The position numbers and the translations under genes are program-made. Below, in pieces: positions 1-8,926 of a stretch of DNA of 64,000 bases (its first letter is position 1; every line of letters begins with the position of its first letter). The notes beneath the pieces are model-generated. The model did no database searches and was not told the DNA's origin. It saw nothing but the letters and a program-made list of their open reading frames with translations. Source of the DNA: Alphaproteobacteria bacterium (GTDB lineage Bacteria; Pseudomonadota; Alphaproteobacteria; Bin65); the NCBI GenBank assembly GCA_022819985.1, contig JAJEGH010000044.1, positions 18,483 to 82,482 of the forward strand. The letters are read 5' to 3'.

Positions 1-94
1 TGCGGTAGAGCGACGATTCCGCAGCCGGCGCCATGTAGCGGAAGGCGCCGAGGCGGGAATCCTCGTGCAGCGTATCAATGGCCGGGTCGGTCAT
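1..94 (-). CDS. Unknown protein, N-terminus only (runs off the left edge)
   Basis: An ATG on the minus strand opens a frame of 31 codons that continues past the window edge. It begins MTDPAIDTLHEDSRLGAFRY. I recognise no family in this fragment. It follows the cupin gene on the same strand after 69 bp, so it is probably the next member of the same catabolic operon. The upstream bases show only a weak ribosome-binding site. It is real if the frame continues outside the window, which cannot be seen here. Confidence 0.5.
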   Translation of the reverse strand, partial: MTDPAIDTLHEDSRLGAFRYMAPAAESSLYR

Positions 95-163
95 GCTGGC
101 GATCCGTCTTCGGGTGACGACTGTCAGGGCTTGAATTAAGTCCGGTTCGCGCGGCGGGAATAT

Positions 164-784
164 CTACTCGGTGTCCGGATCCCGGGTGGCGCTCCACGAC
201 TTGCTCGTGCCCTGCACCATGTGGCGGACATTCTCCAGGCCCTGCGGTTCCTCGAAGAACAGGGTGCGTTTCGCGGCCATCTCCGGCATGTCCTGCGCCA
301 CATACATGATCGTGTCCTCGTCATGCTCCGGGTCGGCATGGTGTTCGTGATAGGCCCAGGCCGGGCAGACGATGGTGTCGCCGCGCTTGTAGGGATATCG
401 GACGCCTTCGACCGTCGTCCATCCGCGGCCCTGCAGATAGTGGTAGATGGCGACCGAGTTGTGCCGGTGGTTGGGCACCAGCTCGCCCGGGTGGATCAGC
501 TGGATGCCGATGAAGATGCCGGGCGCGGCGCCGGCGAGGTCGCCGTGATCCTCGTTGACAAGGGCGACGAAGCGGCGCTCGGCATGGCGGATCGGATCCT
601 TGCCCAGTTCTTCGAGCAGGCCGAGCATCTCGTCGCCGTCCCACTTGCAGCCGCGCACCGCGCCGTGGCGCACGCGCTGGAAATATTCGTCCGCGGTGAT
701 GACGCGGGCGTTGCCGTAGCCGGGCTCGCCCTGCGCTTCCGCCGCTTCCTTTGCCGCCTGTCGCGGTTTTTCCTGCACCGTCAT
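164..784 (-). CDS. Cupin-domain protein, gentisate-dioxygenase-like
   Basis: A 206-residue protein with one clear cupin barrel. The first cupin motif gives an HRH pair at residues 106-108, followed by a Gly-rich turn near 119-121. The second gives a PAWAYHEHH stretch at 141-149. These histidines are candidate ligands for an iron or other metal. Gentisate and 1-hydroxy-2-naphthoate dioxygenases use this fold to cleave dihydroxylated aromatic rings. At about 200 residues it is shorter than the two-cupin gentisate dioxygenases (about 350), so a different substrate or a non-enzymatic role is possible. It lies at the downstream end of a minus-strand operon with an aromatic monooxygenase and a hydrolase, which favours ring cleavage or a related oxidation. 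The cupin call is firm; the substrate is inference. Confidence 0.8.
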   Translation of the reverse strand: MTVQEKPRQAAKEAAEAQGEPGYGNARVITADEYFQRVRHGAVRGCKWDGDEMLGLLEELGKDPIRHAERRFVALVNEDHGDLAGAAPGIFIGIQLIHPGELVPNHRHNSVAIYHYLQGRGWTTVEGVRYPYKRGDTIVCPAWAYHEHHADPEHDEDTIMYVAQDMPEMAAKRTLFFEEPQGLENVRHMVQGTSKSWSATRDPDTE

Positions 785-900
785 AACTTGCGCTCCTGGA
801 TTGTGCGCGCCGGCGGGGTACGGGCCGCACGGCGCCGTGGCTTCGTTGGATACCGCTGCCGGCGCGCAGGTTCAAGGCGCCGGCTCAGGGGCGCGCTTCC

Positions 901-1758
901 CTAAAGCCCCATCTGCGCCTGAATGAGCCGGGCGAGCGGGCTTGCGGGATCGCGCAGGCAGAAGGCGGCGGCGAAATGGTCGGCGCCGCCCTGGACGTAG
1001 AGGTCGGCCTCGATGCCGCTATCCGCCAGGGCCTTCAGATAGGCGTCCGCTTGGGGGCCGAACTCGGTCGGGTCCTTCGTGCCGTAGGAGATCGTCACCG
1101 GCGCGGTAACCGGCGGCGGGTTATGCACCGGGCTGACCCGCGGAACGTCGGCCGGCTCCAGCTGTATCCATTCGTTGATGTAGGCCAGGCGCAGCGGCTC
1201 CAGGTCGTACAGGCCGCTGATCGGCGTCGCGCCCTTGATCGCGTCGGCGGGCAGGCCGTAGCGCGTCCAGTCGGTCGCCAGCATCATGGCGGTGAGATGG
1301 CCGCCGGCGGAATGGCCGGAGACGAAGAAGCGGTCGCGGTCGGCGCCGTAGTCCGCGGCGTGGCTCCAGCACCAGACGACGGCCTGCCGGCATTGCTCGA
1401 CGATCATGTCGAGGGTGACGCTCGGGCACAGGTCGTAGGAGTTGACCGCGACCGTCGCGCCGGCCGGCACCAGCCCGGCGGCGACGAAACTGTGCTCCTC
1501 CTTGGTCAGCGCGCGCCAGTAGCCGCCGTGAATGAACAGATGCATCGGGCCGCCCTTGCTGCCGGAGGGAAAGACATCCAGCACCTCCATCTCGGACGTT
1601 CCGAAGGCTTTGTCCGGGTCGATGTCCAGCGCCTTGCGCGCTGCCGCGGCCTCGGCCTCCCACATTGCGATCGTGGCGTCGAAATCGACCGTTGCGCGGG
1701 CGTTATAGGCGGCGTCGAGCCCCTCCTGGTCGTAGTCGCGATATACCCTGGCTGCCAT
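901..1758 (-). CDS. Alpha/beta hydrolase, arylformamidase-like
   Basis: A 285-residue alpha/beta hydrolase. The oxyanion-hole motif HGGYW is at residues 77-81 and the nucleophile elbow GHSAGG at 148-153 (Ser150). A conserved Asp lies in the KDPTE stretch, and the likely catalytic His is in GGADHF near the C-terminus, so the triad looks complete. HGGYW is typical of N-formylkynurenine formamidases and related carboxylesterases. There is no signal peptide, so it should act in the cytoplasm. It lies between the FAD monooxygenase and the cupin gene, which suggests it hydrolyses an ester or amide intermediate of the same pathway rather than formylkynurenine. The start is an ATG with a purine-rich site upstream. 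Confidence 0.85.
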   Translation of the reverse strand: MAARVYRDYDQEGLDAAYNARATVDFDATIAMWEAEAAAARKALDIDPDKAFGTSEMEVLDVFPSGSKGGPMHLFIHGGYWRALTKEEHSFVAAGLVPAGATVAVNSYDLCPSVTLDMIVEQCRQAVVWCWSHAADYGADRDRFFVSGHSAGGHLTAMMLATDWTRYGLPADAIKGATPISGLYDLEPLRLAYINEWIQLEPADVPRVSPVHNPPPVTAPVTISYGTKDPTEFGPQADAYLKALADSGIEADLYVQGGADHFAAAFCLRDPASPLARLIQAQMGL

Positions 1759-1876
1759 TGTCCTCTCCCTGTCGCTGGCCTCGGCGTGTTGGAACCGGCC
1801 GGCCGCGGGCGCGAGACTACTGCCTGACGGCGCGCCGAGAAAGCCGGTCGGGTCCCTCGGTTGGCGACTGTCGCCC

Positions 1877-3523
1877 TCAGCCGCCCCTTCCCGCCAGCTT
1901 GTCGAGCAAGAGGCCCGGTTCGCCGGGGGCTTCGCCGCCGCGCCAAGCGACGTGCTGGTCGGGCCGGACGATCAGCAAGCGGTCGGGTACCGGGACGGCG
2001 GTAATTCCTTCGACGTCCAGCATCGCCAGCGGGAACCGCTTTTCGCGCGCTGCCGAAAGCATATTCGATACCTCCACCGACCTGTCGAAGCGCACCAGCG
2101 TGTATTCCGGCCCCAACGCATCGTAAAAGCTGCGTCCCTCGCCGAGCCAGAAATGCGGCGCCCGGCAACCGGGCACGGTCGAGGGCGTATATTCCGCCAT
2201 GCTGTACGGCGGATGGGCTTCGCCATCGTAGGCGACGATCGGCGAGCGGTCGTAGTAGTAGCCGAAGTTCAGGCCGGCACAGCAATATTGCTGGACGTTG
2301 AGGTCGTAAGCGCGTTGCCCCAGTTCGGCTCGCGCCGCGGCGCCGGCCGGGCTGTCTTCTTCCAGATTGGCCGGCACGCCGCCCCGCTGGCTGGCCATGG
2401 CGTACGCATGGTCCATGGCGAAATGCGAGACCTGATGCGTGATTGGCAGGCGCTCGGCTTCGTAGGCACCGAGGATCGCAGGCGCGGCCCAGCCGTTGAG
2501 GCGGGCGGCGAGCAGCCATGCCAGATTGGCCGCATCGGCGACGCCGGCGTTCATGCCGTAGCCGCCATAGGGCACCCAGATATGGGCGGCGTCGCCGCAG
2601 ATGAAGACGGGGCCGTCGCGAAACCGGTCCGCCACCAGGCGGCGGCCGAACCAGTCCTCCTTGGCAATCGTCTCGTATCGGAAGCTGTCGTCCACGCCGA
2701 GGATGGTGCGGATCGCCCAGTCCCGGTCGATAGCGCCGAAATCCGCCTCCTCCGGGCGCAAATAGTTGTGGACGATCCAGGTTTCCCGGCCGTCGATGGC
2801 ATAGACGTTACCCGACCGCCGCGGATTCAGGGAAAAGGTCGCCCAGGCCCGTTGCTCCCGCTGCAGGCCGATCAGGTCCGGCGCCCGGATGAAGGTCGAT
2901 TGCGCGCGCTGGACCGCGGGATCGCCTTCGAGCTGCGCTCCGATCGCCTTGCGCACCAGCGACGAGCCGCCGTCGCAGCCGACCAGGTAGCGGCATTCGA
3001 CGGTCAGGACTTCGCCGGTCTTCAGGTCCCTTACCTGCGCCTGTGCGCCGCCGTTCCCGTATTCGATTGCTTCCCCTTCCATCTCGCTCAGGATCCGGAG
3101 CTTCGGCATCTGTGCGGCATGGTCGAACAGGATCGGCTCCAGGAAGATCTGGTTGATCCGGTGCGGCGGCTCCGGCGTCGGCCAGTCGGTGTCCGGGCCG
3201 CCGGTCGCGATGTAGCGGTCGCGCCGGCACGGGATCGGGATACGCGCGAGTTCCTGCCCGGTGAAGCAGGTCCGGTAGGACACATCGTTCGGATAATCGG
3301 CGGGCAGGCCGGCGTTACGCAGCTTTCCCGCCACGCCCAGACGCCGGAATATCTCCATGGTCCGCGCCGAGACATGGTTGCATTTGGGCGGCGGCGGCGC
3401 GGCCCGGGCCCGCTTCTCGACGACCGTCGCCTCGACGCCGCGCCAGGCCAGGTCCATCGCCAGCGTCAGGCCGACCGGGCCGGCACCGACGATCAGGACC
3501 GGCGTTTCAAGCCGTGCGGTCAT
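1877..3523 (-). CDS. FAD-dependent aromatic monooxygenase (PheA/TfdB/MhpA type)
   Basis: A class A flavoprotein hydroxylase of 548 residues. The N-terminal dinucleotide fold carries GAGPVG at residues 13-18. A central CDGGSS motif and the GDAAH motif followed by GGYGMNAGVADAANLAW form the FAD ribityl-binding end of the fold, as in phenol and 3-(3-hydroxyphenyl)propionate hydroxylases. Such enzymes insert one oxygen atom into a phenolic ring using NAD(P)H. I chose the ATG at 3523 rather than the in-frame ATG at 3559, because translation then starts close to the first beta strand. Even so, it overlaps the end of the TRAP permease gene by 17 bp, which implies coupled translation. Resorcinol hydroxylation would fit the decarboxylase genes upstream, but the substrate is inference. 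Confidence 0.88.
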   Translation of the reverse strand: MTARLETPVLIVGAGPVGLTLAMDLAWRGVEATVVEKRARAAPPPPKCNHVSARTMEIFRRLGVAGKLRNAGLPADYPNDVSYRTCFTGQELARIPIPCRRDRYIATGGPDTDWPTPEPPHRINQIFLEPILFDHAAQMPKLRILSEMEGEAIEYGNGGAQAQVRDLKTGEVLTVECRYLVGCDGGSSLVRKAIGAQLEGDPAVQRAQSTFIRAPDLIGLQREQRAWATFSLNPRRSGNVYAIDGRETWIVHNYLRPEEADFGAIDRDWAIRTILGVDDSFRYETIAKEDWFGRRLVADRFRDGPVFICGDAAHIWVPYGGYGMNAGVADAANLAWLLAARLNGWAAPAILGAYEAERLPITHQVSHFAMDHAYAMASQRGGVPANLEEDSPAGAAARAELGQRAYDLNVQQYCCAGLNFGYYYDRSPIVAYDGEAHPPYSMAEYTPSTVPGCRAPHFWLGEGRSFYDALGPEYTLVRFDRSVEVSNMLSAAREKRFPLAMLDVEGITAVPVPDRLLIVRPDQHVAWRGGEAPGEPGLLLDKLAGRGG

Positions 3524-5414
3524 TCGACGGGCCGGCCCGTAGGGCAGGCGAGCGGGCATCGAGCAGGAGGGTGAGCGCTACGGCGGCGCCGGCCGGCGCC
3601 AGCGACAAGGCCGAATCGGGACCGGTCCAGACAGTCGCGCTGCCGCTTGCCAGCGCAAGGGCGAACAGCAGCCCGGCATGAAGCCGGCCGGCGATGCCGC
3701 GCCCGGCGACGACCGCCATGCGGCCGAGGATGTAGCCGGCCGCCAGACAGGTCGCCAGCGCATAGCCGATGGCGAGCCAGCCTCCGTCGAGCAGAATGGC
3801 CGGGTTGAAGGCCCACAGGAAGGGCAACAGATAGGCGGCGACGGCGAGTTGAACGCCGCTGAATCCGGTGCGCCACATGTCGCTGCCGGCGATCTCGGCG
3901 GCCACCATGCTGGCGACGGCAACCGGCGGCGTCAGCATGCTCAACAGCCCGAAATAGAACAGGAAGAGATGCGCCGCCATGGGCGTCAGGCCCATCTCGA
4001 TCAGCGCCGGCGCAATGACGGAAACCAGCACGATATAGACCGCCGCGGTCGGCATCCCCATGCCGAGGACGATGCAGATTACAGCGGTGAGCAGCAGCAT
4101 CGTCAGCAGACCGGAGGACTGGCCGATCGCCGTCAGGATGAGCGAAAGCTGGAAGGCCAGGCCGGTGCTGTTCATAACGCCGATAATGATGCCGGCGCCG
4201 CCGGCGATCAGCAGCAGCGGCATCAGGTTCAGTCCGCCGCCGACGAACAGTTCCCGGATCTCGGCGGCGGTCACCGTCTGCCGTTGCAGCGCGCGTTTCA
4301 GCAGCAGCAGGAGCAGGACGGCCGCTGCTGCGTACAGCGCGGACAGTCCCGGATTGTAGCCGAGGCCGAACAGGAAATAGATCAGGATGGCCAGCGGGAT
4401 GGCGAACACCCAGCCGCCCGCCAGCGTCGCCAGCACCTTCGGCAGGGCCTCGCGCGGCGCACCGCGGATGCCGTAGCGCACCGCCAGGCCGTCGACCTGC
4501 AGAAAAAGCACCACGAAATAGAGGATGGCCGGAACCAGCGCGGCGGCCACCACATCCTCGTAGGGCACTTCGAGAAACTCGGCGATGATGAAGGCCGTCG
4601 CTCCCATGACCGGCGGCGCGATCTGCCCGCCGTTCGACGCCACCGCCTCGATCGCGCCGGCATGCCGGGGCCGGAAGCCGGACTTCTTCATCATCGGGAT
4701 GGTGACGATGCCGGTCGACATGATGTTGCCGACCGTCGAGCCGGAGATCGTGCCAAAGGCGCTCGACGCAACCACCGCGACCTTGGCCGGCCCGCCGCGC
4801 CGGTGACCCATCCAGCTCATGGCGAGATCGTTGAAGAAGGCGGTTGCGCCGCTGATCTGGAGCAGCTTGCCGAACACGATGAAGGCCAGCACCAGTTCGG
4901 TGACGACGCGCAGCACAATGCCGGGCACGCCGTTATTGTCGGCATAAAGGTAGAGGATCGTCTTGGTCGGCGGGAAAACCTCCGCCTCCAGCGTGCCGGG
5001 CAGCAGGTTGCCGAAATAGGCGTAGGCAATGAGCAGCCAGACCAGGCCGGCGATAACCCTGCCGGCGGCCTTGCGCAGGCCCTCCAGTGCGAGCGCGATC
5101 GCAACAATCCCCGGCCCCCACATGTCAGGGGTCCGATCCGCCATACTGACGATCCAGAGCTCGAAATTGACTGCCATCCACGACCATGCCGCGATGGCGG
5201 CAAGCGCCAGGACGACATCGAAGGCTACGGCCCGACGGAAGTAGGGGTAGTTCAGCAGGGCTGCGGCCGTGGCGCAGCCGAGCACCACCGCCACGACCTG
5301 CTGGGATACCAGCGCAAGGCCGAAATAGTTCGGGATCGACAGGATCCAGGCAACACCGAGAATCGGCAGCAGCGCAAGGCAGGCATGCAAAAACGATCGG
5401 CGCACGCGGTCCAC
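3507..5414 (-). CDS. TRAP transporter fused permease (4TM/12TM, TAXI type)
   Basis: A 635-residue, very hydrophobic protein. The first part has four or five membrane segments (DctQ-like). It is followed by a large DctM-like domain containing SGSTVGNIMSTGIVTIPMM and NGGQIAPPVMGATAF, stretches characteristic of TAXI-type TRAP permeases in which the small and large subunits are fused. It should work with the binding protein encoded 35 bp upstream, importing a small organic acid by Na+ or H+ symport across the inner membrane. The start is GTG (reading MDRVRRSF). Its 3' end overlaps the monooxygenase gene, tying uptake to catabolism in one operon. Confidence 0.92.
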   Translation of the reverse strand: MDRVRRSFLHACLALLPILGVAWILSIPNYFGLALVSQQVVAVVLGCATAAALLNYPYFRRAVAFDVVLALAAIAAWSWMAVNFELWIVSMADRTPDMWGPGIVAIALALEGLRKAAGRVIAGLVWLLIAYAYFGNLLPGTLEAEVFPPTKTILYLYADNNGVPGIVLRVVTELVLAFIVFGKLLQISGATAFFNDLAMSWMGHRRGGPAKVAVVASSAFGTISGSTVGNIMSTGIVTIPMMKKSGFRPRHAGAIEAVASNGGQIAPPVMGATAFIIAEFLEVPYEDVVAAALVPAILYFVVLFLQVDGLAVRYGIRGAPREALPKVLATLAGGWVFAIPLAILIYFLFGLGYNPGLSALYAAAAVLLLLLLKRALQRQTVTAAEIRELFVGGGLNLMPLLLIAGGAGIIIGVMNSTGLAFQLSLILTAIGQSSGLLTMLLLTAVICIVLGMGMPTAAVYIVLVSVIAPALIEMGLTPMAAHLFLFYFGLLSMLTPPVAVASMVAAEIAGSDMWRTGFSGVQLAVAAYLLPFLWAFNPAILLDGGWLAIGYALATCLAAGYILGRMAVVAGRGIAGRLHAGLLFALALASGSATVWTGPDSALSLAPAGAAVALTLLLDARSPALRAGPSNDRTA

Positions 5415-5449
5415 GCCGATCGCTCCTGCCGTATTTGCGTCGGGCGCGC

Positions 5450-6466
5450 CTATTTCAGGCTGGCCTCATGCTTGTCGTTGGCGGCGGTCCAGAGGCCCGC
5501 TTCCTTGTAGTATTTGACCGCGCCGGGATGGTACGGCATCGCATTGGTGGCCGGGGCCAGGGCCGAGGGCTTGACGCCGCGCAACGGCGGATAGGCCTTC
5601 TGCAAGGCCTGCCAGTTCTGATGGATGGTCTTTGCCAGCCTGTAGGCGTCGGTATCGGAAACCGAAGTGCCGGCGTTGATATAAGTGTCGAACGCCGCCA
5701 CTTTCGTTTCGCCGACGACGAACGGTCGCCGCTTGTGCGGCCTGGCGACCAGAGTTCGCGAGCCTGCGATGCCCGCGTTCATTTTCGCGTCGGTCGCCAT
5801 CTTGCCGAGGGCGACGATGCGCAGGCCGCCGGGCACCGTTGCATGGGCCTTTCGCATCGCCGGCATAAGCAGGGCGACCGGGGCGGCGTCGGCCCGTCCC
5901 TCGATCACCATGTTGATGCCTTTGACGACGCCGCCCGAATCGACGGCCTTGACGTCGGTTTCCTTGAGGCCGGCGGTTTCCAGAATGGTCCGGTTGAGCC
6001 TGGCCAGGGAGACATTCGTCTTGACCTTCACGACGACGCGTTTGCCCTTCAGGTCCTCGACCGATTCGATCCCGGTGTTGGCCTTGACCATGTAGGCGTA
6101 CGGCAGAACCCAGATCCGGGCGATGACGCGCACCTTCTTGACCGCCTTCCGGTAGGGCGCCTGACCGTTGAAGGCGAGGCCCGAATCGAGGCTGGAGTTC
6201 AGCCCGAGCGTGATTTCGCCGGCTTCCATCAGGGGCAGATACACGGAAGAGCCCGCGTGCGGCTGGGCCGTCGAGCGGATGCCGAGCTTCTCCTGGAACA
6301 GTTTGGCGAATCCGCTGCCCAGCAGGAAATAGGTCGATCCGGAAGGGTTGGTCCCGATTGTCAGGCGCTTCAATTGAGCGTCGGCAGGGTGGCCGCCGAA
6401 CAGCAGAAGACCAACTGCCGCCGCTCCCGCTATCGCAGAGGTCCTGAAAGCCGGTTGCCTGAACAT
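5450..6466 (-). CDS. TAXI-family TRAP transporter solute-binding protein
   Basis: A 338-residue periplasmic binding protein. A signal peptide ends near residue 30 (GGHPADAQ). The mature N-terminus reads LTIGTNPSGSTYFLLGSGFAKL, where the conserved TAXI proteins have a Gly-Ser-Thr ligand-binding loop. A later AGSSVYLPLMEAGEI block fits the same family. It captures the solute for the fused permease encoded immediately downstream. Start and ribosome-binding site are clear: GGAGG stands a few bases ahead of the ATG. The ligand cannot be read from the sequence, but the neighbouring aromatic-degradation genes suggest an aromatic or related carboxylate. Confidence 0.92.
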   Translation of the reverse strand: MFRQPAFRTSAIAGAAAVGLLLFGGHPADAQLKRLTIGTNPSGSTYFLLGSGFAKLFQEKLGIRSTAQPHAGSSVYLPLMEAGEITLGLNSSLDSGLAFNGQAPYRKAVKKVRVIARIWVLPYAYMVKANTGIESVEDLKGKRVVVKVKTNVSLARLNRTILETAGLKETDVKAVDSGGVVKGINMVIEGRADAAPVALLMPAMRKAHATVPGGLRIVALGKMATDAKMNAGIAGSRTLVARPHKRRPFVVGETKVAAFDTYINAGTSVSDTDAYRLAKTIHQNWQALQKAYPPLRGVKPSALAPATNAMPYHPGAVKYYKEAGLWTAANDKHEASLK

Positions 6467-6576
6467 TACACATCCTCCCTATGGTCGTTCGCCGGACCCT
6501 TTTCGCGAGACTTGGCGGCGCGGTCAACCGCCGTTGCAGGGTTTCGCCCGACACGGGCCGGCCGGGCCGCCGGCCT

Positions 6577-7593
6577 CTACTGCCCGACGCCGCGCAGGAC
6601 CGGCCAGCCGTCGTCCGGTATCGCGCCGGCCTTGATTTTTGCGGCGTGGAAGAGGTAGCCGAGTAAATTCACCAGGATCTGGGTGCAGAACAGACTTGTG
6701 GCGCCGCCGGGATCGTATTCCGGCGCCAGTTCGACGAAATCGATGCCGACGACCGTCCCGCGCATCGCCGCCGCCTTGAGAAAATCGCAGGTCTCGTAAT
6801 AGAGGAAACCGCCGGGGCTGGGCGTGCCCGTGCCCGGCACCAGCGATGGGTCGAAGCCGTCCACGTCGATGGTGAAGTAGAGCCGGGCGTTCTCGGGTAT
6901 CCGCTCGACGACCCTGGCGATGCCAAGCTCCCGGAAATCCCGGACCGACAGGATGTCCGAGTTCGCAGCGCGGGCGTCGGCGAAGTCGGATCGTGCGCTG
7001 GAGCCAAGGTTGCGGATGCCGAGATGGGTGATGCCCGTGACGTGGCCGCATTCGGCGGCCCGGCGCAGCGGATTGCCCTGGCCGTGGCGCACGCCGAAGC
7101 GCTCGTCGACATAATCGAGATGGGCGTCGATATGGACGATATGGACCGGCGGTTCGGTATCGAAAGCGCGGATGCAGGGGATATGCACCGAATGGTCTCC
7201 GCCCAGAACGACCGGCAGCGCGCCCGCCGCCAGGATCTTGCGCACGCCGTATTCGATATTGTCGAGGCATTGCAGGGCGTCGATATGCACCATGTCGGCG
7301 TCGCCGATATCGACGATGCGGGCTTCGTCGCCGGCGAGGTGGACGATGTCGTCCTCCGGATCGTACGCACCGTCGCCGATGGCGAAGAGCTGCGACGCGT
7401 CCCGGAATCCCTTCGGCCCGAAGCGCGCGCCGGGGCGGACCTGGGTGCCGAGATCGAACGGCGCGCCCATGATGGCGACATCGGCATCGATGGCGTCCCA
7501 GTCCGGCCGGTACGGCTTTTTCATGAAGGTCTGGATGCCGACGAAGGGCAGGTCGAGCCGGGCGGGCTTCACGGTATCGGATCGCTCGGTCAT
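6577..7593 (-). CDS. Ureohydrolase of the agmatinase/arginase family
   Basis: A 338-residue enzyme with all the binuclear-manganese ligands of the family: His134 in GGDHS, Asp156/His158/Asp160 in DAHLD, and Asp243/Asp245 in TIDVDGFDP, followed by the PGTGTPSPGG substrate loop. Family members hydrolyse guanidino compounds (agmatine, guanidinobutyrate, guanidinopropionate, formiminoglutamate) to urea or formamide plus an amine. It lies between the TAXI binding protein (110 bp downstream) and a decarboxylase-like gene in one minus-strand run. This is not a usual setting for agmatinase, and suggests that the imported substrate carries a guanidine or amidine group. Family call firm; substrate unknown. 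Confidence 0.9.
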   Translation of the reverse strand: MTERSDTVKPARLDLPFVGIQTFMKKPYRPDWDAIDADVAIMGAPFDLGTQVRPGARFGPKGFRDASQLFAIGDGAYDPEDDIVHLAGDEARIVDIGDADMVHIDALQCLDNIEYGVRKILAAGALPVVLGGDHSVHIPCIRAFDTEPPVHIVHIDAHLDYVDERFGVRHGQGNPLRRAAECGHVTGITHLGIRNLGSSARSDFADARAANSDILSVRDFRELGIARVVERIPENARLYFTIDVDGFDPSLVPGTGTPSPGGFLYYETCDFLKAAAMRGTVVGIDFVELAPEYDPGGATSLFCTQILVNLLGYLFHAAKIKAGAIPDDGWPVLRGVGQ

Positions 7594-7621
7594 GGGCAGG
7601 GCTCCGAGGCCGTTCGGCAGG

Positions 7622-7747
7622 CCCTTCGATACGCCCCGGCCTTGCGGCCGGGGCTACTCAGGATGAGGAAGAGGGAGGGGTGTTCAGGCACTTGAACCCC
7701 CAACAACTCCCTCATCCCGAGTAGGCGCGTCAGCGCCGTATCGAGGG
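7622..7747. repeat. Palindromic intergenic element, family R2, copy 1
   Basis: About 126 bp bounded by near-inverted ends, CCCTTCGATACG on the left and CGTATCGAGGG on the right. An inner pair of arms is GGCTACTCAGGATGAGG against CCTCATCCCGAGTAGGC. It can fold into one long imperfect hairpin. A second copy lies at 27637-27758 and a left-end fragment at 40533. It fills the gap between the ureohydrolase and the decarboxylase-like gene. Confidence 0.85.
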
Positions 7748-7754
7748 ACGCACA

Positions 7755-8741
7755 TTATTGTTCCAGATCGAGGTCGAACAGGCGGATTGCGTTGGTCCGG
7801 CCGATCTTGAGGCGGTCGCTGTCGGCGACGGTCGGTGTCGCGTCGTACCATTTCGCGGCGTCCTCCATGCGCTCGAAGGGATAGTCGGCGGAGAAATAGA
7901 CCCTGTCAGTGCCCATCACCTCGACGGTGCATTTGAAGGCGGGATCGTTGAAGAAGCCGCTCGTCGTGATGTGGAAATGCTCGACGAAATACTCGCCGAG
8001 CGGTCGCTTGCCGCGATAACCGCGGGGCGAAAACCGCATCCGCGCGTCGAGCCGCCACAGGGCGAAGGGGATGTTCTCGCCGAGATGGCCGACGGCGATC
8101 CGCAGGTTGGGATAGTCGTCGAACAGGCCGGAGCCGCACAGGCGCAGCGCGTGGATCGAGGTCTCGACCGCGAAGCCCCAGGGCGCACTCATCAGCCAGG
8201 CATGGCCTTCGTAGTTGCGCGCCTGGGCCGGGATCTGCATCCGCGGATGGAGATAGAACGGCACGTCGAGTTCCGAGACGGTGGCCCAGAAACTGCGGTA
8301 CTCGGGAATGTCGTAATAGATGGCGCTGTCCGGCTCGTCCTTCTGGGTGAAGCCGTTGACCATCGCGCCCTTGAAGCCGAGCTCGCGCACGCAGCGGGTG
8401 AGTTCCGCCGACGCCGCGTCGGGATCCTGCATCGGCAGCGCCGCCAGGCCGGCATAGCGCTGTGGATAGCGGGCCGCCGCCTCGGCGATCTTGTCGTTGG
8501 CCTTGCGGGAGACGGCGATCGCCTCGCCGGTATCGAGGATGCCCTGGACGGCCGGCGCGTTGAGCGACAGGAGCGCGAAGTCGACGCCGCAGCGTTCCAT
8601 TGCCTCGATGCGCCGTTCGCTCACGTCCAGCAGCTCCCGGGTGAATTCGTCCCAGCGCCCGGATTCGCCGGCGAAATGCCGGGAGCCGCCCAGGGTCTCC
8701 TCGATCGCCATATGCTCTTCGAACGCGATCTTGCCTTGCAT
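7755..8741 (-). CDS. Amidohydrolase-family decarboxylase, gamma-resorcylate decarboxylase-like (copy 1)
   Basis: A 328-residue protein of the amidohydrolase/decarboxylase group (ACMSD clan). It opens MQGKIAFEEH, with Glu8 and His10 placed as the metal ligands of gamma-resorcylate (2,6-dihydroxybenzoate) decarboxylase. Further family positions are present: the His of FYLHPR, the His of VGHLGE, and the Asp of FSADYPFE. These enzymes catalyse non-oxidative, cofactor-free decarboxylation of hydroxybenzoates. The ATG follows a strong GGAGG. A paralogue is transcribed divergently from the same intergenic region. Some relatives are hydrolases, so the decarboxylase role is likely but not certain. Confidence 0.85.
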   Translation of the reverse strand: MQGKIAFEEHMAIEETLGGSRHFAGESGRWDEFTRELLDVSERRIEAMERCGVDFALLSLNAPAVQGILDTGEAIAVSRKANDKIAEAAARYPQRYAGLAALPMQDPDAASAELTRCVRELGFKGAMVNGFTQKDEPDSAIYYDIPEYRSFWATVSELDVPFYLHPRMQIPAQARNYEGHAWLMSAPWGFAVETSIHALRLCGSGLFDDYPNLRIAVGHLGENIPFALWRLDARMRFSPRGYRGKRPLGEYFVEHFHITTSGFFNDPAFKCTVEVMGTDRVYFSADYPFERMEDAAKWYDATPTVADSDRLKIGRTNAIRLFDLDLEQ

Positions 8742-8814
8742 CGATATCTCCCTCCGGATGCCGTCCGCGTGCGGGAATGCGGCCCGTGCCGCGGCTTCGC
8801 CTATCCGTTTATCC

Positions 8815-8845
8815 CAGATGGGCCGGGCCGTCGAACGGCCATCTG
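8815..8845. promoter_or_regulatory. Nested inverted repeat in the divergent promoter region
   Basis: Between the two divergent decarboxylase-like genes, CAGAT and ATCTG flank an inner perfect pair GGCCGT-CGA-ACGGCC (8826-8840). The 185-bp intergenic region holds no gene. The dyad is well placed to be a regulator-binding site for both arms, but no regulator gene lies nearby and no promoter could be read with confidence. Confidence 0.4.
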
Positions 8846-8926
8846 CTGCGTCGGGGCAAAGAAAAGCATGGAATGCGGCCCGGCTGCCCTTACGATGCGG
8901 CGGTCAGGGGAGCGCCGGAGGGAAAG

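Noticed and set aside
3678..5510. A 610-codon plus-strand frame opposite the TRAP permease
   Set aside because: The product is rich in His, Gln and Arg without domains, the typical antisense of membrane-protein codons.
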